Of a stretch of 64,000 nucleotides of DNA, positions 17,250 through 27,719 are shown piece after piece. Each line of letters starts with the position of its first letter. Within the stretch, counting starts at the first letter, position 1. The DNA comes from Klebsiella quasipneumoniae subsp. quasipneumoniae (GTDB lineage: Bacteria; Pseudomonadota; Gammaproteobacteria; Enterobacterales; Enterobacteriaceae): contig NZ_CP084876.1 in NCBI RefSeq assembly GCF_020525925.1, positions 868,001 through 932,000 on the forward strand, written 5' to 3'. A program made the position numbers and the translations under genes. The notes below the pieces were generated by a model. That model worked only from the letters and a program-made list of their open reading frames with translations. It made no database searches and had not been told where the DNA came from.

Positions 17250-18206
17250 ATGATGATTCCGATTGCGCAGCGCGACTGGCGCCTGCTGGTCGCCGGGAGC
17301 GGCGGCCTTCTTCTGCTGGCCGCCGGCGTCACCTTGCACAGCCACTGGAGCGACTTTCTCCAGTGGTGCCTCGCCACGCAAATTACCCTGCATCGCTATC
17401 TGGTGATGTACCTTTTGCTGTTGAACAACCATCAGTACAGCGGCGGCGTCTGGCTGCTGGTGGGCGCATTTCTTTACGGCGTGCTACACGCTATCGGACC
17501 GGGCCACGGTAAGTTTATCGTCACCACTTACCTGAGCACCAACCAGGAGAGCCTGACCGCGGCGCGGGTGGTGCCTTTTCTCGGCAGCCTGCTGCAGGGC
17601 GTGAGCGCCATCCTGTTTGTCTATATTCTCGCGGTGGGGCTGAATCTGGCCGCCGGCGATCTCAGCGCCAGCCGCTGGTACGTCGAGAAGATCAGCGCCC
17701 TGACCATCGCCGCCTTTGGGGTTTACGTTATCTGTCGCGCGCTGCAAAGCCTGCGGCCGGGTAAAACAAGGATACGCGCCCTGAGGCCGGCGCATCAGCA
17801 TGATGCCGCGTGCGGCTGCGGGCACCACGGCGTGGGGCAGGACCTGCAGGGCGCCGACTGGAAGACACGTCTGGGCGTGGTGCTGGCTATCGGCGCCCGG
17901 CCCTGCAGCGGAGCGATTATGATCCTGCTGTTCGCCAACGCGCTGGGGATCGTCAGCTGGGGCATCGCCGCGGTGATGACCATGGCGCTGGGCACCGCGC
18001 TCTCGATCCTCGGTCTGTCGCTGGCGGTGCACTATGCCCGTCACCGTACCGTCAACCGGCTGACGGCGACCAGCCGTCCGCGGCCCTGGCTGGTGCCGCT
18101 GGTGAAGATCCTCGGCGGGCTGGCGCTGATCCTCTTTGCCGCCGGGTTGTTTTTCACCGTGGTGCCGATCAGCGCTAACGGCGACTTTATCGCCGCGGGC
18201 TGTTAA
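17250..18206 (+). CDS. NicO-family nickel/cobalt exporter (RcnA-like)
   Basis: About 318 residues from the ATG at 17250. The frame is open further upstream to a TTG at 17190, and neither start has a strong ribosome site. At least six membrane helices are visible, with the family motifs LHAIGPGHGKF and GARPCSGAIM. A cytosolic loop rich in His and Cys (HQHDAACGCGHHG, about residues 190-205) suggests metal binding. The protein is predicted to export nickel, cobalt or a similar ion. Its stop overlaps the end of the convergent MarR gene by 4 bp. No RcnR-type regulator is adjacent, so the metal is uncertain. Confidence 0.8.
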   Translation: MMIPIAQRDWRLLVAGSGGLLLLAAGVTLHSHWSDFLQWCLATQITLHRYLVMYLLLLNNHQYSGGVWLLVGAFLYGVLHAIGPGHGKFIVTTYLSTNQESLTAARVVPFLGSLLQGVSAILFVYILAVGLNLAAGDLSASRWYVEKISALTIAAFGVYVICRALQSLRPGKTRIRALRPAHQHDAACGCGHHGVGQDLQGADWKTRLGVVLAIGARPCSGAIMILLFANALGIVSWGIAAVMTMALGTALSILGLSLAVHYARHRTVNRLTATSRPRPWLVPLVKILGGLALILFAAGLFFTVVPISANGDFIAAGC

Positions 18207-18709
18207 CGGCTTTCCAGCAGGCGCATCAATATCCGCAGCGCCTGATCCAGCTGCTGGCGCTCGCCATCGCTGAGCCCCGCCAGCAGCTGCCGTTCATTAT
18301 CGACATGGGTCTCCACCGCCTCATCGATGCGCTCACGTCCGGCGGGCGTCAGGGCGACCAGCATACTGCGGGCGTCTTCCGGATTGGGCAGGCGGGTAAT
18401 AAACCCGCGTTTTTCCAGCGCCTTCAGGCGATGGGTCATGGTGCCGGAGGTGATCATCAGCGTGGAGAAGAGCTGGGTCGGCGAAAGAATGAACGGCGCC
18501 CCGGCGCGGCGCAGCGTCGCCAGCATGTCAAACTCCCAGCGCACCAGTTCGTGGCGCGTAAAAGCGACTTCCACCTGCGGCTCCAGCAGCATGGCGCACC
18601 GTTTCAGACGGCCAATCGGCCCCATTGGGCTGCAGTCGAGATCCGGCCGCTCCCGTTGCCACTGGGCGAGAATCCGATCAACGGCGTCGATCGGCGGTGA
18701 TTTGTCCAT
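18203..18709 (-). CDS. MarR-family transcriptional regulator
   Basis: 168 residues with a central winged helix (LSPTQLFSTLMITSGTMTHR is the recognition helix region; GFITRLPNPEDARSMLVALT is the wing). Helices at both ends provide the dimer interface. It is divergent from an EamA/DMT exporter with 81 bp between starts, and a palindrome in that interval is a likely operator. It probably represses itself and the exporter; the inducer is unknown. Confidence 0.88.
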   Translation of the reverse strand: MDKSPPIDAVDRILAQWQRERPDLDCSPMGPIGRLKRCAMLLEPQVEVAFTRHELVRWEFDMLATLRRAGAPFILSPTQLFSTLMITSGTMTHRLKALEKRGFITRLPNPEDARSMLVALTPAGRERIDEAVETHVDNERQLLAGLSDGERQQLDQALRILMRLLESR

Positions 18710-18722
18710 GAGTGCTCACTTG

Positions 18723-18736
18723 TCTTGATATCAAGA
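18723..18736. promoter_or_regulatory. Palindromic operator between MarR and DMT genes
   Basis: TCTTGATATCAAGA is a perfect 14-bp palindrome just upstream of the MarR start. A related half-site, CTTGAAGTGAAG, lies closer to the exporter start (about 18771-18783). Position and symmetry fit MarR binding; no experimental link is known to me. Confidence 0.7.
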
Positions 18737-18790
18737 TAATTGCGGGTGCATACTTGAGGCACCAATTTAACTTGAAGTGAAGATAAAATC

Positions 18791-19687
18791 ATGGCTTTTC
18801 TCTCGCGTAGTCTGATGCTGGACCTGCTGCTCACGGCGCTGGCGCCCGCTATCTGGGGGACGACCTACATCGTCACCTCCCAGTTTCTTCCCCCTGACCG
18901 GCCGTTTATTGCCGCACTGCTGAGGGTGTTGCCGGCAGGTATCGCCCTGCTGATCTGGAGCCGCCGCTTTCCGCAGCGCGGCGAATGGCTAAAGCTTATC
19001 GTTACCGGCATCTTAAATATCGGCGCGTTTCAGGCGCTGTTGTTTATCGCCGCCTATCGCTTACCCGGCGGCCTGGCGGCAGTGATTGGCGCGATCCAGC
19101 CGCTGCTGGTGATGCTTCTCGCCTGGTGCGTAGACCGGCAGCGCTCGCCCTGGCTGGCGGTATTCTCAGCCCTTGCCGGCATACTCGGTATGGCCATGCT
19201 GCTGCTGTCGCCGCGCACCGTCCTCGACCCGCTGGGCATCGGCGCGGCGTTTCTCGGGGCGATCAGTATGGCGCTGGGCACCTGGCTCTCCCGCCGCTGG
19301 GCGCTCTCCCTGCCGATCGTCGCGTTAACCGGCTGGCAGCTGGCGATCGGCGGGGTGGTGCTGGCGCCAGTGGCGCTGATCGTTGACCCCCCTTTGCATC
19401 AGGTGACTGCGCTGCAGGCGGCCGGCTATCTGTGGCTGTGCGTGGCGGGCGCCATGCTGGCCTATGGCCTGTGGTTCCGGGGGATTGGCCGCCTCTCGCC
19501 GGTGGCGGTGTCGGCAATGAGCCTGCTGAGCCCGGTGACCGCCGTGGTGCTGGGGTGGATTTTCCTTGGACAAACGATCCAGGGGATGGCGCTGGTCGGG
19601 CTGATCGTGGTGCTGGCGAGCGTATTGTCTATTCAGCGCGCGCTGGCGCGCCAGGCGGCGGGGGCAAAAACGAAAAAAGCCCCATAA
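18791..19687 (+). CDS. DMT-superfamily (EamA) transporter
   Basis: 298 residues with about ten membrane helices in two EamA repeats (residues about 8-135 and 150-285). Features include WGTTYIVTSQFLPPDRP near the N-terminus and PVTAVVLGWIFLGQ in the second repeat, both typical of drug/metabolite transporters such as RhtA and YedA. The N-terminus is inside the membrane region without a signal peptide. Divergence from a MarR gene suggests induction by its substrate, possibly an amino acid or toxic metabolite; the substrate cannot be named from sequence. Confidence 0.85.
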   Translation: MAFLSRSLMLDLLLTALAPAIWGTTYIVTSQFLPPDRPFIAALLRVLPAGIALLIWSRRFPQRGEWLKLIVTGILNIGAFQALLFIAAYRLPGGLAAVIGAIQPLLVMLLAWCVDRQRSPWLAVFSALAGILGMAMLLLSPRTVLDPLGIGAAFLGAISMALGTWLSRRWALSLPIVALTGWQLAIGGVVLAPVALIVDPPLHQVTALQAAGYLWLCVAGAMLAYGLWFRGIGRLSPVAVSAMSLLSPVTAVVLGWIFLGQTIQGMALVGLIVVLASVLSIQRALARQAAGAKTKKAP

Positions 19688-19782
19688 CGGGGCTCGACAT
19701 TGCTGTGTGCGGGGTAGGCGGCGGGAGCCAGACCAGCCGCCCGCAGGCGGCCTGTCCGGCAGCTCCCTCTGCAACCATTCGC

Positions 19783-19992
19783 TTATTTAGAGAGCTCGGC
19801 GGTCATATGGACCTGGTTGCCGGTGTACGCTTCGGTGATGTGGTAGGAAGCGCCTTGTTCTTTCGCAATGGTCGCGATTTTCGCTTCTGCGCTGTCCAGG
19901 GTATCTGCTGTTACGCTCACCGGATGAGCGAAGCTAGCGAAAGAGACCAGGGAGAGCATACCGGCAGCGGCGAGTAATTTTACGTTTTTCAT
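19783..19992 (-). CDS. Small periplasmic BhsA/YhcN-family (DUF1471) protein
   Basis: 69 residues: a signal peptide (ending SFASFA) and one YdgH/BhsA/McbA-like domain, with the typical ending GNQVHMTAEL and the pattern DSAEAKIATIAKEQGASYHI. AAAGGA precedes the ATG. Relatives in E. coli (BhsA, McbA, YhcN) are stress-responsive outer-membrane or periplasmic proteins affecting biofilm; which one this corresponds to is unclear. It lies between the DMT transporter and the mrk promoter region. Confidence 0.85.
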   Translation of the reverse strand: MKNVKLLAAAGMLSLVSFASFAHPVSVTADTLDSAEAKIATIAKEQGASYHITEAYTGNQVHMTAELSK

Positions 19993-21306
<1,314 letters not shown>

Positions 21307-21322
21307 TTCCGTCAGAAAATAA

Positions 21323-21385
21323 AACTGCCCCGCGATGGGGCAGTTAATAACAATAATAAAGCGGCAATGTCCGCCGCTTGTATTT
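21323..21385 (+). terminator. Two stem-loops between mrkA and mrkB
   Basis: The first hairpin is AACTGCCCC/GGGGCAGTT (21323-21345, 9-bp stem, 5-base loop) without a T run. The second is AAGCGGC/GCCGCTT (21359-21379) followed by GTATTTTTA. Together they could act as a leaky terminator or RNA-stability element, so that mrkA is made in excess over mrkBCDF. That role is inference. Confidence 0.7.
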
Positions 21386-21401
21386 TTATTCTGAGGTCAG
21401 C

Positions 21402-22103
21402 ATGAAGCGTATTGCCCTTTTTTTCTGTTTCATTTTTAGTTTTGCGGCCCATGCCAACAATATTATTGTTAACGGTACCCGCTTTATTTATCCAGGAAAT
21501 GAAAAAGAAATAACGGTACAGCTTTCAAATAACGCCGACCGTCCGGCGCTGGCGCAGGCCTGGCTGGATAACGGCGATGCCGATGCCACACCGGATACCA
21601 TTACCACCCCGTTTATTATCACCCCGCCGATTTCGCGCGTTGACGCCAAGAGCGGCCAGACGCTGCGTATTAAGCTCGGCAGCAGCGCCGGTCTGGCGAA
21701 AGATAAAGAGACGCTGTGGTGGCTGAATCTGCTGGAAATTCCGCCGGTGGTGGCTGATCAGAAAAATGAAGGCCAGAACGTGCTGCAGCTGGCGATCCGT
21801 TCCCGCTTTAAATTTATTTACCGCCCTGCCGGGCTGGGCAACCGCGATGCGGCGGCCGAGAAGCTGATCCTGACCGCCAGCGGCAGCAGTCTCGCCATCA
21901 ACAACCCGACGCCGTTCTACATTACCGTCAGCCGTATTTCCCGCGACGGCGGTAAAGCCCTGAACAGCAAAACCGTGATGCTGGCGCCGCAGTCCAGCCA
22001 GACGGTGGCGCTCTCCTCCGCCGTCAACCGCGGCGAAACCCTGACCGTTAACAACATTAATGACTATGGCGCCGATGTCGCAGTGAAAGTGGCCGTTAAA
22101 TAA
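21402..22103 (+). CDS. mrkB: MrkB: periplasmic chaperone of type 3 fimbriae
   Basis: The ATG at 21402 (preceded by GAGG) gives 233 residues, the known MrkB length; an upstream in-frame TTG is not used. A signal peptide (FAAHA) is followed by two PapD-like domains, with LQLAIRSRFKFIYRPAGL carrying the conserved subunit-anchoring Arg/Lys pattern and WWLNLLEIPP the family signature. It escorts MrkA, MrkD and MrkF to the MrkC usher. It is separated from mrkC by 11 bp. Confidence 0.96.
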   Translation: MKRIALFFCFIFSFAAHANNIIVNGTRFIYPGNEKEITVQLSNNADRPALAQAWLDNGDADATPDTITTPFIITPPISRVDAKSGQTLRIKLGSSAGLAKDKETLWWLNLLEIPPVVADQKNEGQNVLQLAIRSRFKFIYRPAGLGNRDAAAEKLILTASGSSLAINNPTPFYITVSRISRDGGKALNSKTVMLAPQSSQTVALSSAVNRGETLTVNNINDYGADVAVKVAVK

Positions 22104-22114
22104 GGGAAAAGCTA

Positions 22115-24601
22115 ATGAAGCAGAGGTCATTCTGCCCGGGAAGATTAAGCACCGCGATCGCCATCGCGCTGTGCTGCTTTCCGCCATTTTCCAGCGGACA
22201 GGAAAACCCGGGAACGGTATATCAATTTAACGACGGTTTTATTGTCGGCAGTCGCGAAAAGGTCGACCTGTCACGCTTCTCGACCAGCGCGATTACCGAA
22301 GGCACTTACTCCCTTGACGTCTACACCAACGACGAATGGAAAGGGCGCTACGATCTGCGCATCGCGCGCGACAAAGACGGTAACCTTGGGGTCTGCTACA
22401 CCAAAGCGATGCTGACCCAGTACGGCATCGCGGCGGAAAAGCTCAATCCGCAGCTGAGCGAACAGGAAGGCTATTGCGGTAGCCTCAAATCCTGGCGCAA
22501 CGAAGACAACGTCAAAGACAACCTGGTCCAGTCCTCCCTGCGGTTGAACATTTCAGTGCCGCAGATCTATGAAGATCAACGCCTGAAAAACTATGTCAGC
22601 CCGGAGTTCTGGGACAAAGGCATTACCGCGCTTAATCTTGGCTGGATGGCCAACGCCTGGAACAGCCACACCTCTTCGGTCGGCGGGTCGGATAACAGCA
22701 GCGCCTACCTTGGCGTCAACGCCGGTCTGTCGTGGGACGGCTGGCTGCTGAAGCATATCGGTAACCTGAACTGGCAGCAGCAGCAGGGTAAAGCGCACTG
22801 GAACAGCAACCAGACCTATCTCCAGCGGCCGATCCCGCAGATCAACTCCATCGTCAGCGGTGGGCAGATCTTTACCAATGGCGAATTTTTCGACACCATC
22901 GGTCTGCGTGGGGTCAACCTCGCCACTGATGACAATATGTTCCCGGACGGCATGCGCTCCTATGCCCCGGAAATTCGCGGCGTGGCGCAGAGCAACGCCC
23001 TCGTCACCGTGCGTCAGGGCAGCAACATTATCTATCAGACCACGGTTCCGCCGGGGCCGTTTACCCTGCAGGATGTCTATCCATCCGGCTATGGCAGCGA
23101 TCTTGAAGTCTCGGTAAAAGAGGCGGATGGCTCGGTGGAAGTGTTCAGCGTGCCTTACGCCTCCGTTGCTCAACTGCTGCGTCCGGGCATGACCCGCTAC
23201 GCGCTCTCCGCCGGTAAAGTGGACGACAGCGGGCTACGCAACAAGCCGATGCTCTATCAGGCGACCTGGCAGCACGGGATCAATAACCTGCTGACCGGCT
23301 ACACCGGGGTCACCGGCTTTGACGACTATCAGGCCTTCCTGGTGGGCACCGGGATGAACACCGGGATCGGCGCGCTCTCTTTTGACGTCACCCATTCGCG
23401 GCTGAAGAGCGATACCCATGATGACTCGGGGCAGAGCTATCGCGCCACCTTTAACCGCATGTTCACCGATACCCAGACCAGCATCGTGCTGGCGGCGTAT
23501 CGCTACTCGACGAAAGGTTATTACAACCTCAACGATGCGCTGTACGCCGTCGATCAGGAAAAAAACAGCCGCAGCAACTATACGCTGTGGCGGCAAAAAA
23601 ACGGCATGACCTTCACGGTGAACCAGAACCTGCCGGAAGGCTGGGGCGGGTTTTATCTCAGCGGTCGTATTTCCGATTACTGGAACCGCTCCGGGACCGA
23701 GAAGCAGTATCAGGTCAGCTACAACAATTCGTTTGGTCGTCTCTCCTGGTCGGCGAGCGCCCAGCGCGTCTATACCCCGGACAGCTCCGGCCATCGCCGC
23801 GACGATCGCATTTCACTCAACTTCAGCTACCCGCTGTGGTTTGGCGATAACCGCACCGCCAACCTGACGTCGAACACCTCGTTCAACAACTCGCGCTTTG
23901 CCAGCTCGCAGATTGGTATCAATGGCTCGCTGGACAGTGAAAACAACCTTAACTACGGCGTGTCGACCACCACCGCCACCGGCGGTCAGCACGATGTGGC
24001 GCTCAACGGCAGCTACCGTACGCCATGGACCACCCTCAACGGCAGCTACAGCCAGGGCGAAGGGTATCGTCAGAGCGGCATTGGCGCCAGCGGGACGATG
24101 ATCGCCCACAGCGGCGGCGTGGTGCTCTCGCCGGAAAGCGGCTCGACGATGGCGCTGATTGAAGCCAAAGACGCGGCCGGCGCCATGCTCCCGGGATCGC
24201 CGGGCACCCGCGTGGACAGCAACGGTTACGCCATCCTGCCGTATCTGCGCCCGTACCGGATCAACGCCGTCGAGATCGACCCGAAAGGCAGCCATGACGA
24301 CGTGGCCTTCGATCGCACTGTGGCGCAGGTTGTGCCGTGGGAAGGCAGCGTGGTTAAGGTGGCGTTCGGCACCACGGTGCAGAACAACCTCACCCTGCAG
24401 GCGCGCCAGGCGAACCATGAGCCGCTGCCGTTCGCGGCGAGTATTTTCTCCCCCGACGGCAAGGAGATCGGCGTCGTCGGTCAGGGCAGCATGATGTTCA
24501 TCAGCGATGCGAACGCCAAACGCGCGATTGTGAAGTGGAGCGGCGGGCAGTGTTCGGTGGATCTGGGACAGCAAACAACAAAGGATAGCGTATGTCGCTG
24601 A
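22115..24601 (+). CDS. mrkC: MrkC: outer-membrane usher of type 3 fimbriae
   Basis: 828 residues, with a signal peptide, usher N-domain (YQFNDGFIVGSREKVDLSRF), the barrel with PPGPFTLQDVYPSGYGSD, and the C-terminal cysteine pair (GGQCSVDL...DSVCR). AAGGG precedes the ATG. Its last 10 bp overlap mrkD. It secretes and assembles the type 3 fimbria. Identity to FimD in this window is limited to family motifs, so the two systems are distinct. Confidence 0.96.
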   Translation: MKQRSFCPGRLSTAIAIALCCFPPFSSGQENPGTVYQFNDGFIVGSREKVDLSRFSTSAITEGTYSLDVYTNDEWKGRYDLRIARDKDGNLGVCYTKAMLTQYGIAAEKLNPQLSEQEGYCGSLKSWRNEDNVKDNLVQSSLRLNISVPQIYEDQRLKNYVSPEFWDKGITALNLGWMANAWNSHTSSVGGSDNSSAYLGVNAGLSWDGWLLKHIGNLNWQQQQGKAHWNSNQTYLQRPIPQINSIVSGGQIFTNGEFFDTIGLRGVNLATDDNMFPDGMRSYAPEIRGVAQSNALVTVRQGSNIIYQTTVPPGPFTLQDVYPSGYGSDLEVSVKEADGSVEVFSVPYASVAQLLRPGMTRYALSAGKVDDSGLRNKPMLYQATWQHGINNLLTGYTGVTGFDDYQAFLVGTGMNTGIGALSFDVTHSRLKSDTHDDSGQSYRATFNRMFTDTQTSIVLAAYRYSTKGYYNLNDALYAVDQEKNSRSNYTLWRQKNGMTFTVNQNLPEGWGGFYLSGRISDYWNRSGTEKQYQVSYNNSFGRLSWSASAQRVYTPDSSGHRRDDRISLNFSYPLWFGDNRTANLTSNTSFNNSRFASSQIGINGSLDSENNLNYGVSTTTATGGQHDVALNGSYRTPWTTLNGSYSQGEGYRQSGIGASGTMIAHSGGVVLSPESGSTMALIEAKDAAGAMLPGSPGTRVDSNGYAILPYLRPYRINAVEIDPKGSHDDVAFDRTVAQVVPWEGSVVKVAFGTTVQNNLTLQARQANHEPLPFAASIFSPDGKEIGVVGQGSMMFISDANAKRAIVKWSGGQCSVDLGQQTTKDSVCR

Positions 24602-25587
24602 GGAAATTACTGACGCTTTTTATCGTCTTAATGGCGCTGGGCACCACCTCGTCCTGGGCCGTCTGTACGCGTCTCTCTTCGCCAACGGTGATGCTGGACA
24701 TGGTGGTGGGCAGGGTGGTGGTGCCCCCGGATCTGCCGGTGGGCTCGGTGATCCTCACCCGCGACTGGACGATGAGCGCCCCGGGCGGGGCGAGCTATCG
24801 CTGTACCTCCGGCACCAACCGCTTCGCGGCGAAGATCGTCTCGCCAGGGGCCACCGATCTTGGGAATAAAATTTATTCCACCAACGTGCCGGGGATTGGT
24901 ATGCGTTTCAGCCGCGGCGGCGCGACGGTGAATATCGTCTATCCCGACGTCTATTCGTCCCGAGTGTATAACACCACCAACTATTCCCTTGAAGGGTCAC
25001 GTTTTACGCTGGAGATTATCAAAACCGCGGCAACCACCGGCAGCGGCACCCTCGCGGCGGGAAAATACACCTCCTATGACTGGGAGAGCGGCGGCAACCC
25101 GATCCTCGAAACCTATCTGAGCGCCAATGCGATCACCGTGGTCTCGCCCTCCTGTTCGGTACTGAGCGGGAAAAATATGAATGTTGATGTGGGCGCCATC
25201 AGACGCACTGACCTGAAAGGGGTGGGCACCACCGCGGGCGGGAAGGATTTTAATATCGATCTGCAGTGCAGCGGCGGCCTGAGTGAAACGGGATACGCCA
25301 ACATCAGCACCTCTTTTTCCGGCACCCTGGCGACCAGCACCACCGCCACCATGGGCGCCTTGCTGAATGAAAAGGCCGGCAGCGGGATGGCGAAAGGCGT
25401 CGGCATCCAGGTGCTGAAGGATGGATCCCCGCTGCAGTTTAATAAGAAATATACCGTTGGCCGCTTGAATAATCAGGAGACCCGCTACATCACCATCCCG
25501 CTGCACGCGCGCTTTTATCAGTATGGCCCGACGACCAGCACCGGCGAGGTGGAGTCGCATATGATCTTTAACCTGACGTACGATTAA
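24592..25587 (+). CDS. mrkD: MrkD: tip adhesin of type 3 fimbriae
   Basis: 331 residues, the usual MrkD length. A signal peptide (ending SSWAVC) precedes an N-terminal receptor domain of about 160 residues with cysteines in WAVCTRL and YRCTSG, then a pilin domain (SPSCSVL...LQCSGG) ending MIFNLTYD. MrkD binds collagen and extracellular matrix in known strains; N-terminal variation decides the specificity. AAGGA precedes the ATG, which lies inside the end of mrkC. Confidence 0.95.
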   Translation: MSLRKLLTLFIVLMALGTTSSWAVCTRLSSPTVMLDMVVGRVVVPPDLPVGSVILTRDWTMSAPGGASYRCTSGTNRFAAKIVSPGATDLGNKIYSTNVPGIGMRFSRGGATVNIVYPDVYSSRVYNTTNYSLEGSRFTLEIIKTAATTGSGTLAAGKYTSYDWESGGNPILETYLSANAITVVSPSCSVLSGKNMNVDVGAIRRTDLKGVGTTAGGKDFNIDLQCSGGLSETGYANISTSFSGTLATSTTATMGALLNEKAGSGMAKGVGIQVLKDGSPLQFNKKYTVGRLNNQETRYITIPLHARFYQYGPTTSTGEVESHMIFNLTYD

Positions 25588-25600
25588 TACGGGAGGGGGA

Positions 25601-26236
25601 ATGAAGGGATTGCCGAAACATACTATCGCGTGGTTGCTGCTCTGCGGCAGCCTCGCCGCCCCCTCGGCGTGGGGTTTCGAGACCAATTATGATCGCGGAC
25701 GGGTCGATTTTGCCGGGCGGGTGACGGATATTTCCTGCAGCGTCGCGCTCAATGGCGGCCAGCATGCCGGCAGCGGCAACGTCTGGCTGGCGCCGGTCAG
25801 CCTGGCGGAAGTGCACGATCGCGGGGCCGGCGCGTTTATGAAGCCGCAGCCTTTTACCCTGGCGCTGTCAAACTGCCAGCTGCGTCATGACGGCGGCGCC
25901 GCCTCGCAGGACGAGGTGCGGCGAGTCAGCGTTCGCTGGGTCGACGGTTTTTTACTGACGGCGGTCGGTAATGAGAACGCGGGCTATCTGGCCAATACCT
26001 TGCCAGACGGAGCGCAGAATATTTATCTGGCGCTGTCGACCAATGATAATAATACGCTGGATAAGAGTAATAAAATTGTCCCTGCGGACCCGCAGCAAAA
26101 TCAGGTGCATTTGCAGGAACGCGCGGTCAGCGGCGGCCTGTTCACCTATTATGTGGGCTACGTTTCGCCGACGCCGAAAAGCGCCACCAGCGGGCCAATT
26201 ACCAGCTGGGCTACGTGGGAATTAGTTTATAATTAA
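25601..26236 (+). CDS. mrkF: MrkF: minor type 3 fimbrial subunit
   Basis: 211 residues resembling MrkA along the length: FAGRVTDISCSVALNGG, SNCQLR, and the ending ATWELVYN. A signal peptide precedes GFETNYD. GGAGG precedes the ATG, 13 bp after mrkD. MrkF is reported to affect fimbrial length and anchoring at the cell surface. It is the last gene of mrkABCDF and is followed by a strong bidirectional terminator. Confidence 0.94.
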   Translation: MKGLPKHTIAWLLLCGSLAAPSAWGFETNYDRGRVDFAGRVTDISCSVALNGGQHAGSGNVWLAPVSLAEVHDRGAGAFMKPQPFTLALSNCQLRHDGGAASQDEVRRVSVRWVDGFLLTAVGNENAGYLANTLPDGAQNIYLALSTNDNNTLDKSNKIVPADPQQNQVHLQERAVSGGLFTYYVGYVSPTPKSATSGPITSWATWELVYN

Positions 26237-26248
26237 GCGAGACGAAAA

Positions 26249-26272
26249 AGCCGGGCAAGCCCGGCTTTTTTA
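26249..26272. terminator. Bidirectional terminator between mrkF and mrkJ
   Basis: AGCCGGGC/GCCCGGCT with a two-base loop, flanked by AAAA on the left and TTTTTT on the right. It serves the convergent mrkF and mrkJ transcripts and overlaps the mrkJ stop region. Confidence 0.9.
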
Positions 26273-26986
26273 TATGACAATATCGTCGGCAACCAGTTGT
26301 TCAATGCTGACTTCCTGCCAGTAATGCCCCTGAATAGCAAACCACTCCATACCCTGCAGCCATTTTTTATGGGCTTCGCTTTCCACACCTTCAATAATCA
26401 CGTTGTGATGATTGCGGGATAAAAAGGTGACCAGCGCATCCATCAGCTGACGGCCGGACTCTTTGCGCATCAGATGCCAGAAAAAATCTTTATCAATTTT
26501 GACATAGTCAAAATGATAACCGCTGATGGCGTTTATCCCCGCGTAGCCAGAGCCGAAGTCGTCGAGCCACAGCGAGGTATCCTGCGGGCTTTGCCAGGCG
26601 GCGAGGGAATTATTCAGAAGTTTCTCGGCGTTTTCGGTCACTTCAAAATGGACGCAGGTCAGGGTGGCAATTTTCTCTTTTATTTCCTTCTGGCGTAGCA
26701 GATTCAGGATATGGTCATCGACGTTAATGGTGGCGGAAATATGGTTACGTAAAAACCATGCTTTATGCTGTTCAATCAACGCCAGTTGCTCGAGAAAAAT
26801 ACGTTCACGAACCGCCGCGGTGGCATGGCGGAAAAAATATTCTGGCGAAACGGGAAGATTATCGAAGCGGCTTAAGCATTCAACTGCGACTAAGGTACCT
26901 TGTGGGGAAAACATTTTCTGAAAGACGTAGCGTACAGCGATATCATTACGAGATAAAATGTTGTCTTCGAATATTTTAGTGTTCAT
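26270..26986 (-). CDS. mrkJ: MrkJ: EAL-domain c-di-GMP phosphodiesterase
   Basis: 238 residues forming a single cytosolic EAL domain. Catalytic motifs are all present: ECLSR in place of EALxR, NVDDH, FEVTE, LDDFGSGYAG, VKIDKDFF, IEGVES and the late Gln in AIQGHYW. It should therefore hydrolyse c-di-GMP and reduce type 3 fimbria production by starving MrkH of its ligand, as shown for K. pneumoniae. GAGGG precedes the ATG. It is convergent with mrkF and in the same direction as mrkI and mrkH, 143 bp from mrkI. Confidence 0.96.
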   Translation of the reverse strand: MNTKIFEDNILSRNDIAVRYVFQKMFSPQGTLVAVECLSRFDNLPVSPEYFFRHATAAVRERIFLEQLALIEQHKAWFLRNHISATINVDDHILNLLRQKEIKEKIATLTCVHFEVTENAEKLLNNSLAAWQSPQDTSLWLDDFGSGYAGINAISGYHFDYVKIDKDFFWHLMRKESGRQLMDALVTFLSRNHHNVIIEGVESEAHKKWLQGMEWFAIQGHYWQEVSIEQLVADDIVI

Positions 26987-27129
26987 TATCCCTCTTCACG
27001 AGGTTAGTCAGACAATAAGCAGAGGATAGACTAATTATAGGCTACCTGATGGTTAATGGGAATGGCAGGAAATGTAAATCAACAGCGAATAAGTACGCTT
27101 TATCCGCTATTGATTTACCGCTGTATAAT

Positions 27130-27714
27130 TTAACATTGATGAAGGGCGGCAATACGCTGGTTCATCGTGCGGGAATTATCAATGCCCAGCTTTTGCATGA
27201 TATGGATACGATGGCTGTGGACCGTTTTATGGGCAATGCCGAGCAGGGCGGCAATACGCTTATTATTATTGTTGGCAATCAGCAGTTCGAGGATCTGGCA
27301 CTCCCGCGGCGACAGCTGTTTGCGCAATCGTCGCGGCGGCGGTTCGCTGGCGCCCTTCGCGCGCTGGATAATGGAAGTAAACATAGATAGCGGTGAGTTT
27401 TCGCTAATAATCATGGCATTATCGACAGTTATCAACTCTCGGCATAGCCCGGCAATGTCGCTTTTTACCATCAGCACCGGCTGCTGGCAGCGCTGCAGGG
27501 AAAGGCGGAGCGCATTCAGCAGATCAAGGATTCTGATGGCAGAAATATCCTTATTAATTAAATTGAAAATAACCGTTTGGGCCACAGGCAGATGTTTTCT
27601 CTGGATAACATCGTCATAGCCAAAACGGGTGGCATTTTCATGACTATCAATAAGGTAGTGATAGATTGAGTGACCAATGAGATTATCATTGGTGTACAGC
27701 AATATACTTTCCAA
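27130..27714 (-). CDS. mrkI: MrkI: LuxR-type transcriptional regulator
   Basis: 194 residues with an N-terminal receiver-like part lacking an obvious phosphorylation pocket and a C-terminal LuxR helix-turn-helix (LSPRECQILELLIANNNNKR...TVHSHRIHIMQKLGI). The start appears to be TTG at 27714, only 5 bases after the mrkH stop, with no other suitable start for a full-length product; translation is probably coupled to mrkH. MrkI works with MrkH in activating mrk genes. Confidence 0.93.
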   Translation of the reverse strand: MESILLYTNDNLIGHSIYHYLIDSHENATRFGYDDVIQRKHLPVAQTVIFNLINKDISAIRILDLLNALRLSLQRCQQPVLMVKSDIAGLCRELITVDNAMIISENSPLSMFTSIIQRAKGASEPPPRRLRKQLSPRECQILELLIANNNNKRIAALLGIAHKTVHSHRIHIMQKLGIDNSRTMNQRIAALHQC

Positions 27715-27719
27715 GGGTA

